A stretch of DNA of 64,000 nucleotides from Alteromonas macleodii ATCC 27126. Its GTDB lineage: Bacteria; Pseudomonadota; Gammaproteobacteria; Enterobacterales; Alteromonadaceae. The notes beneath the pieces were generated by a model, which saw only the letters and a program-made list of their open reading frames with translations, searched no databases and was not told where the DNA came from. Positions within the stretch are counted from its first letter, which is position 1. Each line of letters begins with the position of its first letter. The translations under genes and the position numbers were made by a program. The stretch spans positions 3,720,001 through 3,784,000 of the forward strand of contig NC_018632.1 in assembly GCF_000172635.2 (NCBI RefSeq), in the 5' to 3' direction. Positions 53,022 to 62,021 of the stretch are shown here, in pieces.

Positions 53022-54109
53022 TAGGCGGCTCCCGATGTGCTAAGCAAATGCTGACGGGATTTCATTAGCGGCTGAATTTTAGTGCCGAAATCATCCATGC
53101 CTTTAAGGAAGTCATCGAAGGTCAGCAATACACCTTCACAGCCCGGCACTGTGGCTATTTCATCAAGCATAGAGGCCACCGACTCATAGGAACCCACCAG
53201 CGTCCCCATGTTCAGGTTTACTGCTGAGGTTGGGTTGGTCATATCGCGGATATTCGTGTCTTTACCCGATTTCTTATCAGCAGCTCCTTGCGTTGCCATC
53301 CAGTCCAACGCTGACTGATCTTTGCCGTCTTTATAGCTTTCCCATTTCGCCATGGCGGCTTCATCCGTCTCATCGGCAATAACCATGATAAGTACCGCTG
53401 AACCTACGCTGCGACCGTGTTTTTCAGCCGCTTCAGTTAAGCGCGCTGCGGTTGGTGCAAAAGCGGTAGGTGTATTTACGCCTTTACCAAAGCAGAAATT
53501 ATAGTCGGCATGACGGGCAGAGAAATCCATGCCTGCTGCGCTTTGACCGGCACAGATAAGTGGAATTTTTCGCTGTGGCTTGGGCAACATTCGGCAATCA
53601 TCCATTTGGAAATGCTCGCCTTTAAAATCGCTTTTTCCGGTTTCCCATAATTCTTTGACTACCTGAATGTATTCATCCAAATACTCATAGCGGTTACCGA
53701 AAAATTCATCGCCTGGCCACATACCCATTTGCGAGTATTCAGGGCGTTGCCAGCCAGTGACTAGGTTTACGCCAAAACGTCCGTTGGAGATAGAGTCGAT
53801 GGTACTGGCCATGCGCGCCATGATTGCAGGCGGCAAGACTAGTGTGGCAGCCGTGGCATATAGTTGAATTTTTGAGGTAACAGCAGCAAGGCCTGCCATT
53901 AACGTAAACGACTCTAAGTTGTAGTCCCAAAATTCGGTTTCACCGCCAAACCCTCGTAGCTTGATCATAGAGAGCGCAAAATCCATATCGTACTTTTCAG
54001 CCTTCATTACAATCTCTTTGTTGAGATCGAAGGAAGGTTTGAACTGAGGCGAATTTTTCGAAATTAGCCAGCCGTTGTTCCCAATCGGAATAAATACACC
54101 TATATCCAT
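53021..54109 (-). CDS. rutA: Pyrimidine monooxygenase RutA
   Basis: A 362-residue flavin-dependent monooxygenase of the luciferase-like superfamily, which opens the uracil or thymine ring between N3 and C4 with FMNH2 and O2. The N-terminus [17 protein letters not shown], '[17 protein letters not shown]', '[23 protein letters not shown]' and '[14 protein letters not shown]' are characteristic of RutA. AGAGGT lies nine bases before the ATG. It is the first gene of the rut run; a hairpin lies in its predicted leader. Confidence 0.95.
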   Translation of the reverse strand: MDIGVFIPIGNNGWLISKNSPQFKPSFDLNKEIVMKAEKYDMDFALSMIKLRGFGGETEFWDYNLESFTLMAGLAAVTSKIQLYATAATLVLPPAIMARMASTIDSISNGRFGVNLVTGWQRPEYSQMGMWPGDEFFGNRYEYLDEYIQVVKELWETGKSDFKGEHFQMDDCRMLPKPQRKIPLICAGQSAAGMDFSARHADYNFCFGKGVNTPTAFAPTAARLTEAAEKHGRSVGSAVLIMVIADETDEAAMAKWESYKDGKDQSALDWMATQGAADKKSGKDTNIRDMTNPTSAVNLNMGTLVGSYESVASMLDEIATVPGCEGVLLTFDDFLKGMDDFGTKIQPLMKSRQHLLSTSGAA

Positions 54110-54418
54110 GTTGTACCTCTGCTTGTATGCGTTTTAAGCGGTTTATCCCGCTTTTTTTAAGGTTGCCGAATTCAAAACATTGAAGTGGCGGTATACTTAG
54201 TGAACAGCATAAAGCAGGCCAATTTATTTAACCCATAAAATTCAGTCATTTACAAAATTCGACAACCCAAATTGGACTTAATGGTTCAATTTGGAACACC
54301 AAGTCCAGTGCAATTGAACTTAATTGGTGCATATTTGTGCAAATGGGTTTATAGCGACGAAAACTCCACGTAAACTAAGCGCCTGATCACGGAAATTCCG
54401 GTAAAGAAGAGACAAGTA
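54110..54418. promoter_or_regulatory. Divergent rutA-rutR control region with repeated half-sites
   Basis: 309 bases between divergent genes. Repeated elements: TTGGACTTAATGGT (54272-54285) and TTGAACTTAATTGGT (54314-54328) in direct orientation 42 bases apart, and ACCAAGTCCA (54298-54307) as the inverse partner of the first. These are candidate operators for RutR or a co-regulator. The E. coli RutR consensus TTGACCA-N2-TGGTCAA is not present as an exact match. A leader hairpin lies at 54136-54158. Confidence 0.5.
54136..54158. promoter_or_regulatory. Hairpin with T-run in the rutA leader region
   Basis: AAGCGG-TTTATC-CCGCTT followed by a run of T on the plus strand (54152-54158). On the minus strand it lies about 25 bases upstream of the rutA ATG, just before its ribosome site. 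It may be a terminator for plus-strand transcripts or an mRNA leader structure. Confidence 0.45.
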
Positions 54419-55093
54419 GTGAGTAAATCTGAAGGTCAAACAATTACGAAATCAGCGAGAGCATTTAGCCCGACCACGCAAAAGCGAAGAGAAAAAGCGT
54501 TATTAGAAAAGCGTACTCGCATTATGGATGCTGCCCTTTCCTTGTTCTCAAAGAACGGCGTGAGTGGCACCACTGTAGAGCAAGTATCGGAACTAGCGAA
54601 TGTCTCAAAAAGTAATTTACTGTATTACTTTAAAAGTAAAGAGGGTTTGTACTTATCGGTTATTACCCACCTTTTAGATGTGTGGTTAACGCCCCTTCAG
54701 AGCTTTTCAGCAGAACAAGACCCTATAGAAACCCTGAGCGACTACATTAAAGTAAAACTTGAAATGTCGAGGGACAATCCAGCTGAATCTAAGCTTTTTT
54801 GTATGGAAGTGGTACAAGGTGCCCCTCTTTTAATAAAGGAATTAGAAACGCCGCTCAAAACACTGCTGGACGCGAAAAGCGCCGTCATTATCGAATGGAT
54901 TGAAGCGGGTAAGCTAAAGCCTGTTGACCCTATACACTTGATATTCAGCATTTGGGCCATTACTCAGCATTACGCCGATTTCAGCGTGCAGATCAAAGCC
55001 GTAACCGGTAAAGATTTAAGCGATCCCGCTTTCTTCGAGAGCACGCTAAGCAACATTCAGCACATTATTTTAGGCGGGCTAAAGCCAGCGTAA
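54419..55093 (+). CDS. rutR: TetR-family regulator RutR
   Basis: A 224-residue TetR regulator. The N-terminal helix-turn-helix is in 'RTRIMDAALSLFSKNGVSGTTVEQVSELANVSKSNLLYYFKSKEGLY'. The C-terminal domain with 'DYIKVKLEMSRDNPAESKLFCMEVVQGAPLL' and 'PVDPIHLIFSIWAITQHYADFSVQI' matches RutR, which senses uracil or thymine and controls the rut genes. GTG start at 54419. Its place divergent from rutA supports the assignment. The N-terminal extension before the HTH is basic and Ser/Thr-rich. Confidence 0.88.
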   Translation: MSKSEGQTITKSARAFSPTTQKRREKALLEKRTRIMDAALSLFSKNGVSGTTVEQVSELANVSKSNLLYYFKSKEGLYLSVITHLLDVWLTPLQSFSAEQDPIETLSDYIKVKLEMSRDNPAESKLFCMEVVQGAPLLIKELETPLKTLLDAKSAVIIEWIEAGKLKPVDPIHLIFSIWAITQHYADFSVQIKAVTGKDLSDPAFFESTLSNIQHIILGGLKPA

Positions 55094-55180
55094 TACTTGA
55101 TGCATGAGTTGCCATGGGCGTGGAATAAATTTGAGGGAGGGTCTTTTGGCGCTCTCGCATGTGGAGGACATTAACCACTC

Positions 55181-55852
55181 TTACAATGGTAATAGTGACG
55201 AACTTTCTTTCAAAAAACCTTCCAGTCGCTCGACCTGGGTAATTGCCACGCCCCCGTAGCGCTTTTCAATCAACTTTAAATCATACAGCCTCGTTAATGA
55301 TTTATGTGCGGTAAGTACGGTAACGCCCAATCTTTCAGCATAATCGCTTTGCCTTAACGGTATAAAGACGTGCTTAGAGGTAAGATACGATTGATAAATT
55401 AGCTTAGCTAACTGGACGTGAGTGGGTAAGCGTCGAATATCATCCAACCTTTCCAGCGCCGAGTGAAGCTTTATTGCCAGTGACCGGGTGATGAATTCAG
55501 CAATCGCTGGATGTTGGCTTGTCAGAGAACGAAAAGCAGGTTCAGGTATTTGTAATACCTTACATTCCGTTAGCGCTTCAGCGTGATGCGTTCTTGCAAG
55601 TGATGCATACAATGTGAACTCGCCAAACGTATCTCCTCGTTGCAATACAGTAGTAATTTGATAACTGCCGTCCAGGCCATAATTACCAACCTTTACTTCT
55701 CCTGATACCACAACAGACAGCCCTTTGTTTTTACTTCCCCTATCGTGAATTGTCGAGGTAGCCGCATAGGTTCTTAGCGTTCCAAAAGGCAAACAAAGCT
55801 CGACGTATTCGTCAGGCATAATGGTTTGCTGTTTGCCGTGGATGTAAGACAT
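55181..55852 (-). CDS. Crp/Fnr-family transcriptional regulator
   Basis: A 223-residue regulator. Residues about 25-125 form a cyclic-nucleotide-binding-like jelly roll ('LSVVVSGEVKVGNYGLDGSYQITTVLQRGDTFGEFTLYASLARTHHAEALTECKVLQI'), followed by the dimer helix and a winged HTH ('LRQSDYAERLGVTVLTAHKSLTRLYDLKLIEKRYGGVAI'). No Fnr-type N-terminal cysteine cluster is present, so oxygen sensing by a [4Fe-4S] centre is unlikely. It is divergent from the sterol-desaturase-type gene, which it probably controls. Confidence 0.85.
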   Translation of the reverse strand: MSYIHGKQQTIMPDEYVELCLPFGTLRTYAATSTIHDRGSKNKGLSVVVSGEVKVGNYGLDGSYQITTVLQRGDTFGEFTLYASLARTHHAEALTECKVLQIPEPAFRSLTSQHPAIAEFITRSLAIKLHSALERLDDIRRLPTHVQLAKLIYQSYLTSKHVFIPLRQSDYAERLGVTVLTAHKSLTRLYDLKLIEKRYGGVAITQVERLEGFLKESSSLLPL

Positions 55853-55939
55853 GGCACTTAAATCTATACAAGTATATATTCTTACATGTTAACGCAATGT
55901 AAATTCACTCTCAACAATCTCTTGGCGGGAGTCATTACA

Positions 55940-56845
55940 ATGGGTTATCAATGGGCAATTTTAGCGGTTTTTATCACGTTTGCTTTGCTGGAAGCGAAGA
56001 ATGGTAAGCTATTTAAAAAAGCGACAGAAGTAAGCGATGATGGAAAAGTAGAGCTGATAGGTACGTTACTCTTATTTATTGTAACCCAGCCACTGGTTCT
56101 ATTTTGTTCTGCAACAATGATGGCACTAGCATTTCCCCAATATCAGGGAATACTTGTAGATTCCCCTATTCTCTTGCACATAGCGCTACTTTTGATTTTC
56201 GATGACATGATGCAATATTGGTGGCATAGGCTCTCACATTCCACCCGATTTCTTTACAACTTACATAGAGCCCACCATAACGCTAAGTACATGAGCGTTC
56301 GCATTATTTACAGAAATAACTTTTTCTATTACCTGTTTATGCCTTCGCTATGGTTTTCCGGCGCGCTAATCTACCTAGGATTGGGTTGGACCTATGCCTT
56401 TTACTTGGTGGTTAAACTTACCGTTATCACCGGCGCCCACGCAGAGTGGAAATGGGACAAAACACTGTACAGTATTCGGTGGTTACATCCTGTAGCCTGG
56501 GTAATTGAGCGCACGATATCAACGCCTTCTACACATAGTGCGCATCATGGATTAAAAGCCGATGACGGCGTGACCAACTACAAAGGTAATTATGGAAATC
56601 TGTTGTTCTTCTGGGATGTGCTATTTGGTACCGCTAAGATCACCAGGCAGTATCCTGCGCAATACGGTATTGAGGGGATGTTTTACGCCAACTGGAAAGA
56701 ACAGCTTATTTGGCCGCTTTATAAAACACCGCGAAAGCCTAGAGTAGTGCGAAGTCCATCGACGAAAGTGAACGATGCTAGCCAACCTTTGATACCGAAC
56801 ACAAAACAAATACCTACGGGTGAAACAATTGAAAGTAAAGCCTAG
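55940..56845 (+). CDS. Sterol desaturase / fatty acid hydroxylase superfamily membrane enzyme
   Basis: A 301-residue integral membrane di-iron oxygenase. Three His boxes are present: HRLSH and HRAHH (about residues 100-120) and HSAHH (about 208), plus 'GAHAEW' as an extra His. About four hydrophobic helices surround them. Substrate is unknown (a lipid or carotenoid is typical). ATG at 55940 has GGGAG eight bases upstream; an earlier ATG at 55886 would add 18 residues. The C-terminal 45 residues are polar and not conserved-looking. Confidence 0.85.
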   Translation: MGYQWAILAVFITFALLEAKNGKLFKKATEVSDDGKVELIGTLLLFIVTQPLVLFCSATMMALAFPQYQGILVDSPILLHIALLLIFDDMMQYWWHRLSHSTRFLYNLHRAHHNAKYMSVRIIYRNNFFYYLFMPSLWFSGALIYLGLGWTYAFYLVVKLTVITGAHAEWKWDKTLYSIRWLHPVAWVIERTISTPSTHSAHHGLKADDGVTNYKGNYGNLLFFWDVLFGTAKITRQYPAQYGIEGMFYANWKEQLIWPLYKTPRKPRVVRSPSTKVNDASQPLIPNTKQIPTGETIESKA

Positions 56846-56914
56846 CGCATTGATACGCAGCAAGTGGGTTCGTGCTAGAATAGGGTCTTAATCTAGAACA
56901 AGCAGCGGCACTTT

Positions 56915-57154
56915 ATGAATCAACAACCTAATAATCCCTTACATGGCTTAACGCTAGAGAAAATCGTCACGCAACTTCACGAGCGTTACGGATGGGATGG
57001 ATTGTATTACCGCATCAAAGTGAACTGCTTTAATAACGATCCTTCGATTAAATCGTCACTTAAGTTTCTTAGAAAAACCCAATGGGCGCGAGATAAAGTA
57101 GAGCAGCTTTATATACAGACGTTTAGTAATAATGCCTCAAATGGTGAATCTTAA
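56915..57154 (+). CDS. VF530-family (DUF2132) DNA-binding protein
   Basis: A 79-residue protein matching the VF530 family throughout: '[61 protein letters not shown]'. A structure from this family shows a small helical fold; DNA binding has been proposed. Monocistronic, convergent with gntP. Confidence 0.9.
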   Translation: MNQQPNNPLHGLTLEKIVTQLHERYGWDGLYYRIKVNCFNNDPSIKSSLKFLRKTQWARDKVEQLYIQTFSNNASNGES

Positions 57155-57177
57155 AGCCATTTGAGCTGCAAAAACTT

Positions 57178-57189
57178 GAAACCGGTTTC
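57178..57189. promoter_or_regulatory. Candidate LacI/GntR-type operator downstream of gntP
   Basis: The perfect palindrome GAAACCGGTTTC with central CpG, typical of LacI-family operators. It shares ACCGGTTTCCA with the site at 58736-58747 near the gntP-gntK start region. It lies 40 bases beyond the gntP stop codon. Confidence 0.5.
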
Positions 57190-57228
57190 CACAAAAACGA
57201 TTCAAGTGGGTCTGAGCCGCTTGGGACA

Positions 57229-58569
57229 TTAGACAAATAAACCAAGCATTAGTACGAGAAAAAGCCCAATAAAACCTATTAGGGTTGCCATACACGTCCA
57301 AGACACAAACGTGTCTTTCACAGAAATATCAAAATAACGGTTTACGATCCAAAACCCCGTATCGTTCACGTGAGACATGGCCGTAGCGCCTGCCGCTATA
57401 GCAATTGTCATCAGGGCGAGTACTGATGGTGAAAACGCCAGTTCCTGCACTACAGGACCCATTAAACCAGCAGCCGTTAACATGGCCACCGTAGCCGAGC
57501 CCTGAATAATTCTGACTGAAATTGCGATAAGAAATCCGGCTGCCAATGGTGGGAGCGGCGATAATGCGACAACATCGGCGAAGGCCTGCCCCGCCCCAGA
57601 ATCGATGAGCACTTGTTTAAACATGCCACCCGCGCCTGTCACCAGTATGACTAGGGCAACCGGTTCTAACCCTCTTGATGCAATGTTTCTAATTTGTTCG
57701 CTTGATAAGCCTTGCTTCTTCCCTAGCACTTTAAAACAAGCAATGGTTGCAATGGTCAGGGCGATAAAGGGATGCCCAATAAATAGCAACGCCTCCTTCA
57801 AGACACCTTCGGAAAGCGTAAACTTTGCCAACGTACCCACCAGAATAGCCACTAGCGGAAATGTCAGTAGCGCCGCAACTGAACCAAAGCTGGGGAGTTC
57901 CATTGGCTTTTTATGTGAAGCTTCAATGATATGGTTTGGGACAGGTACGTGCAGGCGTTTCGCTAAAAATGTTGCGTAAATTGGGCCGGCTAAACAGGCG
58001 CAAGGAATACCAACGATAAAGCCGAACAAAATGACTAAGCCGATATCCGCCCCTAAAATTGAAGCTACCGCTACAGGTCCTGGTGTTGGAGGAATAAAAG
58101 CGTGAGTGACAGCGAGTCCTGCTGTGAGCGGGATTCCGTAATAAATAAGCGACTTTCCTGATTTCTTTGCTAACGAATAAATAAGAGGCATTAATATGAT
58201 AAGCCCCACTTCAAAGAAGACAGGTATAGCAACAAGAAACCCCGTTAACACAACCGCCCACTGACTATTCTTATCACCAAATTTATTGTTGATAGTTTGC
58301 GAAAGCCTATCAATGCCACCGGATTCTTCTAAGAATTGCCCGAACATAGCACCAAGGCCAACAATGGTCGCTACAAATCCCAGCGTGTTGCCCATGCCTG
58401 ACTGCATGGAAGCCAGTACGTCGGCCGCTTGCATTCCCGTACCCAGGCCAACAAACGCTGCTGCCACAAGGATAGCGATAAAAGCATGAACTTTTCTAAC
58501 TACAACTAAATATGTGAGAAGCACAATGCTACAAATGGCGACAAAAAGAAGGGAAAAAGTATCGGTCAT
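57229..58569 (-). CDS. gntP: Gluconate:H+ symporter (GntP family)
   Basis: A 446-residue inner-membrane transporter with about 12-13 spans. Family blocks: 'GSGMGNTLGFVATIVGLGAMFGQFLEESGGIDRL'-type region, 'FIPPTPGPVAVASILGADIG', and 'SVRIIQGSATVAMLTAAGLMGP', with 'AAGATAMSHVNDTGFWI' near the C-terminus. It imports gluconate or a related aldonate. ATG at 58569 gives MTDTFSLLFVAI and has a purine-rich AGAGAG upstream. Divergent from gluconokinase, with the regulator gene following. Confidence 0.9.
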   Translation of the reverse strand: MTDTFSLLFVAICSIVLLTYLVVVRKVHAFIAILVAAAFVGLGTGMQAADVLASMQSGMGNTLGFVATIVGLGAMFGQFLEESGGIDRLSQTINNKFGDKNSQWAVVLTGFLVAIPVFFEVGLIILMPLIYSLAKKSGKSLIYYGIPLTAGLAVTHAFIPPTPGPVAVASILGADIGLVILFGFIVGIPCACLAGPIYATFLAKRLHVPVPNHIIEASHKKPMELPSFGSVAALLTFPLVAILVGTLAKFTLSEGVLKEALLFIGHPFIALTIATIACFKVLGKKQGLSSEQIRNIASRGLEPVALVILVTGAGGMFKQVLIDSGAGQAFADVVALSPLPPLAAGFLIAISVRIIQGSATVAMLTAAGLMGPVVQELAFSPSVLALMTIAIAAGATAMSHVNDTGFWIVNRYFDISVKDTFVSWTCMATLIGFIGLFLVLMLGLFV

Positions 58570-58735
58570 ACGTGCTCTCTGGTACCTGTTAGTGACACTG
58601 TCTTCATGTTGACGAAGCCATAATACGGAAATCACCCGCTACCTTTACAAGCTAAGTTAAAAAACCCAGTCAATGTTAAAAATTTATTAATACAAGATAG
58701 CTATCTGGTAACACTATTATAATCACCCCTTGAAC

Positions 58736-58747
58736 GCAACCGGTTTC
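58736..58747. promoter_or_regulatory. Candidate LacI/GntR-type operator between gntP and gntK
   Basis: GCAACCGGTTTC holds the 8-base palindrome AACCGGTT with central CpG and extends into TTTCCAAA, sharing ACCGGTTTCCA with the site at 57178-57189. It lies in the divergent gntP/gntK promoter region. Confidence 0.55.
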
Positions 58748-58829
58748 CAAACTAATATTTATGAGTAAGATGGAGACCAAATAACTCGCTCTTGATGTAC
58801 TCCTGAACTTTAATGTGAGAGATAAGCTT

Positions 58830-59348
58830 ATGACCCATTGCCATGTATTTTTCGTTTCGGGAGTTTCAGGGACTGGAAAATCGACTTTGAGCCAGCATTT
58901 AGCCCAACGTTTTGACATGCCTTTCGAAGAAGGAGATCGTTACCATAGCGAGGCAAACGTAGAGAAAATGTCTTCAGGTATACCACTGCAGGATGCAGAC
59001 AGATGGGAGTGGTTAATTACGTTAAACATGATTGCCAAGCAACACATTCACGCCGGCCGGAACGTGGTTATAAGCTGTTCAGCGCTGCGCTCAGCCTATC
59101 GTGACGTGCTAACCAAAGATATCGCGCCTCACTGCCACTTTATTTACCTTCATGCGTCACAGTCTGTGCTTAGTGCGCGATTAAAACAACGGGAGCATTT
59201 TTTTAACGGTGATGCTATGCTCGAAAGCCAGTTTGCAGCCTTAGAGCTGCCTTCTAAAGACAACGCATTCATTATTGATGTTACACAAACTTTCGAGTGT
59301 GTTTCTCAGCTGGCGGAAGACTTTATACGCCCTTTGATATCGAATTAA
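58830..59348 (+). CDS. gntK: Gluconokinase
   Basis: A 172-residue kinase that phosphorylates gluconate at C6 with ATP, feeding the Entner-Doudoroff or pentose-phosphate route. The P-loop GVSGTGKS lies at residues 11-18, and gluconokinase blocks 'FEEGDRYHSEANVEKMSSGIPLQDADRWEWL' and 'CSALRSAYRDVLT' follow. ATG at 58830 is preferred over the GTG at 58815, since the family N-terminus is short. Forms a functional set with the divergent permease and the downstream regulator. Confidence 0.93.
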   Translation: MTHCHVFFVSGVSGTGKSTLSQHLAQRFDMPFEEGDRYHSEANVEKMSSGIPLQDADRWEWLITLNMIAKQHIHAGRNVVISCSALRSAYRDVLTKDIAPHCHFIYLHASQSVLSARLKQREHFFNGDAMLESQFAALELPSKDNAFIIDVTQTFECVSQLAEDFIRPLISN

Positions 59349-59416
59349 ACATCACGACATTAACACTCACTTCCGCGCGGATTAGCGGACCTAGCAGCAC
59401 ATAAAAAGATCGAAGA

Positions 59417-60424
59417 ATGAGTAAGGTAAAAAAGTCACGCACAAAAATATCAGACGTAGCCAATCATTTGGGGGTTCACAAAACTACCGTATCTCGTGCG
59501 CTTAATAATTCTAGTGGCATTTCTAAATCACTCGCCCTTAAGATCAAAAATGCAGCGCGAGAGCTAAACTATATTCCGAACCGCGCCGCCCAGTCATTAT
59601 GCTCAGACAATAATAGAACCATCGCGTTATTGCTTCCGTCTTTTGGAAACAATGTGTTTAACGATGTGATGTTAGGCGTGAAGGCCGTTGCCGACAAAGC
59701 CAATTATGCACTGATGATTGGCGACTCGACCTATACCGAGCTTGGCGAGGAGCGTACTGTCGAATCTTACATTCAACAAAACGTGAGTGGATTCATTCTT
59801 ACTTCCACGCGCCACACTGAAGAAACGAGAAAAATGCTGCTAGCCACAGGGACGCCTGTGGCCGAAATTATGGATATTTCTAGTGAGCCTTTTGATATTA
59901 ACTACGGGGTAAATAACGAATTAGCAGCCCAGTCTATGACCCAGCATCTTATCGACAAAGGGCGCCGCAACATTGCTTTTTGCTCATTGTATTTAGATTG
60001 GCGTGCAATATTGAGAAAGCAGGGCTGGGCAACCGCACTGGACAATGCTGAGTTGTCCGCCGAGCGATATGTTTCCTCTAGAGCCGACGCCACATTTCAA
60101 GCTGGTGCTGAGCTTCTTTCAGAAACACTGCATAAATGGCCGGATACTGATGCGCTATTTTTTGTGAGTGACGAGCTTGCTGCTGGCGCGGTGATGGAAT
60201 GTAATAGACGAGGTATCAAGCCTGGTAAGGATATCGATATCTGCGGTTTCAACGACTTGAGTTTTGCGCGCTCAATTTACCCTGCCCTAACTACCGTATC
60301 AGTCCCGCGCCGTAAGATGGCAGAAATGGCAGCTGAATCATTGATATCGCTAATAGAGGGCGAAGACGTTGAACAAGCGAGCCAAGTTCTACCCTTTGAG
60401 CTTAAAATACGAGAAACCGCTTAG
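59417..60424 (+). CDS. gntR: LacI-family regulator of gluconate genes (GntR-like)
   Basis: A 335-residue regulator. The LacI-type DNA-binding headpiece is at about 10-56 ('KISDVANHLGVHKTTVSRALNNSSGISKSLALKIKNAARELNYIPNRAAQSL', with hinge helix), followed by a periplasmic-binding-protein-like effector domain ('RTIALLLPSFGNNVFNDVMLGVKAVAD', 'DICGFNDLSFARSIYPALTTV'). Position after gntK indicates it controls the gnt genes, probably through the ACCGGT palindromes nearby (inference). Gluconate or its 6-phosphate is the expected inducer. Confidence 0.85.
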   Translation: MSKVKKSRTKISDVANHLGVHKTTVSRALNNSSGISKSLALKIKNAARELNYIPNRAAQSLCSDNNRTIALLLPSFGNNVFNDVMLGVKAVADKANYALMIGDSTYTELGEERTVESYIQQNVSGFILTSTRHTEETRKMLLATGTPVAEIMDISSEPFDINYGVNNELAAQSMTQHLIDKGRRNIAFCSLYLDWRAILRKQGWATALDNAELSAERYVSSRADATFQAGAELLSETLHKWPDTDALFFVSDELAAGAVMECNRRGIKPGKDIDICGFNDLSFARSIYPALTTVSVPRRKMAEMAAESLISLIEGEDVEQASQVLPFELKIRETA

Positions 60425-60539
60425 TAGACGTTTGGCAGCTTTAGCCCCTAGACTTGGTGCTCGTAAACCTGCGTTTCCTAACCTATTGCCTTTGAAGTTA
60501 GTCCTCAAAAACCCAGTGATAGTGCCATTTTAACGAAAT

Positions 60540-60568
60540 TGCAGGGGCGTAAAGAAAACTCCCCTGCA
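60540..60568 (-). terminator. Hairpin downstream of the secreted MBL gene
   Basis: TGCAGGGG and CCCCTGCA enclose a 13-base A-rich loop, 35 bases after the stop of the minus-strand MBL gene. The following tract on the minus strand is only moderately T-rich (ATTTCGTTAAAA), so efficiency is uncertain. Confidence 0.45.
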
Positions 60569-60602
60569 CACTCGCTCGATATTAAAGTGTAACCATTACT
60601 AT

Positions 60603-61493
60603 TTAGGCATCAGTATAGAGTGTAGTTATCCACTTCTCTTCATTGATGAAATTCCAGCTCCAGTCGGCCCACTTATCGTCTAAGCCCATCGCTTTAACTT
60701 CATCGAGGGTTTTGCCGTCTTGCTTAAGTGCCTTAACGTAGCTGAACGTTTCAGAGATCATAGCTAAAAATGCGCTGTATTCTTGCTTGTTACTGATGTC
60801 GCCGTGGCCAGGAATAATAACGGTTTCATCGTCTATTTTAGCAAGCAGCTGTTTTACTGAGTCCATATAGCCTTCCACATTACCGCCAGCACCTTGGTCG
60901 ATGTAGGGAAAGCGACCATTAAAGAACAAGTCGCCGGTGTGCATAACGTTGGGTTGCTCGAACCACACTACGCTATCGCCGTCGGTGTGGCCTACCGCTA
61001 AGTGCATCACGTGAAGGGTTTCACCATTGAAGTAAATTTTTATGCCGTCTTCATAGGTGATAGTTGGCAGCGCTTCCGGTTTTATCTTTTCATCGTTAGC
61101 TAGGCGAACACGCACATTTTCGTGCGCCAGAATGGTCGCGCCTTTATGGCTGTGGAAAAACGCATTAGAGCCTGTGTGATCGCCGTGATAGTGCGTGTTT
61201 ATCACATACTTTGGCTTGTCACTCCCGAGCTCACCAAGCTGGGCCGCTATCTTTTCTGCAAGCGGCGCAAATTGATCGTCGATGATCAAAACACCGTCTT
61301 CCCCAGCAGATACGCCGATATTTCCACCTGCACCTGTAAGCATGTGCACTGAGCCTTTTATCGCTGTCGCTTTAACTTCGACATCGGCAAATCTATCTTG
61401 TGCATTTGCGGGATTAATCGTTGAATAAACCAAAGGGCTCGCAGCAATAAACGCAGCCAAAATGTGTGCGCTAAAACGAGGTGCAGTTTTCAT
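60603..61493 (-). CDS. Exported metallo-beta-lactamase-fold hydrolase
   Basis: A 296-residue periplasmic MBL-fold protein with signal peptide (cut after ANA, about residue 31). The zinc motif HYHGDH lies at residues 101-106, with further ligands in 'LHVMHLAVGHTDGDSVVWFEQPNVMHTGDLFFNGRFPYID' and 'VIIPGHGD'. Resembles the cyclase/SoxH-type or B-lactamase-like hydrolases whose substrates are largely unknown; resistance activity cannot be inferred from this. Monocistronic. Confidence 0.85.
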   Translation of the reverse strand: MKTAPRFSAHILAAFIAASPLVYSTINPANAQDRFADVEVKATAIKGSVHMLTGAGGNIGVSAGEDGVLIIDDQFAPLAEKIAAQLGELGSDKPKYVINTHYHGDHTGSNAFFHSHKGATILAHENVRVRLANDEKIKPEALPTITYEDGIKIYFNGETLHVMHLAVGHTDGDSVVWFEQPNVMHTGDLFFNGRFPYIDQGAGGNVEGYMDSVKQLLAKIDDETVIIPGHGDISNKQEYSAFLAMISETFSYVKALKQDGKTLDEVKAMGLDDKWADWSWNFINEEKWITTLYTDA

Positions 61494-61556
61494 TATTATT
61501 TCCTTGTAAGAAGCCTGTTTATTAAAGACCTCTTACACTATGACCTAATTTCACAA

Positions 61557-61805
61557 TTAGATCATTTTTTCATCATCTGGAATATTGCCAACATAAGCAA
61601 AACGGGGAAGTGTTTCTCCGTCTTTTTCAACCGACTCAACAAACATATCTAGTGGACGAACCCAAAGCGCTTTTTCGCCGTAGCATGGGCGGTATACCAC
61701 TAGCTTACTTTCATCTTCTGAATGCGTCGCCACTTCGTATACATCGTATAAATTACCTTTGTAATGCTTGTAGCGACCTGGGGTTTTAAGTTCTTTCGAG
61801 TCCAT
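61557..61805 (-). CDS. DUF1653 protein
   Basis: An 82-residue protein that matches DUF1653 along its length: 'PGRYKHYKGNLYDVYEVATHSEDESKLVVYRPCYGEKALWVRPLDMFVESVEKDGETLPRFAYV'. A small beta-rich fold of unknown function. ATG at 61805 has AAGGA upstream; the longer start at 61817 overlaps that site. Lies 63 bases downstream of nothing else on its strand until dinB, so probably monocistronic. Confidence 0.88.
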   Translation of the reverse strand: MDSKELKTPGRYKHYKGNLYDVYEVATHSEDESKLVVYRPCYGEKALWVRPLDMFVESVEKDGETLPRFAYVGNIPDDEKMI

Positions 61806-62021
61806 AACGTCCTTCATTAAAGTGGAAAAAAATAGTAAGGGTTAGCCAATAGCTTACATTTGCCAAAGATTAAATGGTCTTAGAAACTAAACTCTGTGGG
61901 ATTGGCCTTTAATCGAGTAATAAAAAAGCGTCGACCTATCGCATAGTATCAGTGCGTTAAGTATAACAAGTGGTTAGATTGAGGCTACTGCATGTTAGTA
62001 CTTAACAAGTGAGCTTATTGG

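Noticed and set aside
54110..54418. Search for the E. coli RutR palindrome
   Set aside because: No good match to TTGACCA-N2-TGGTCAA was found; only related half-sites are reported.
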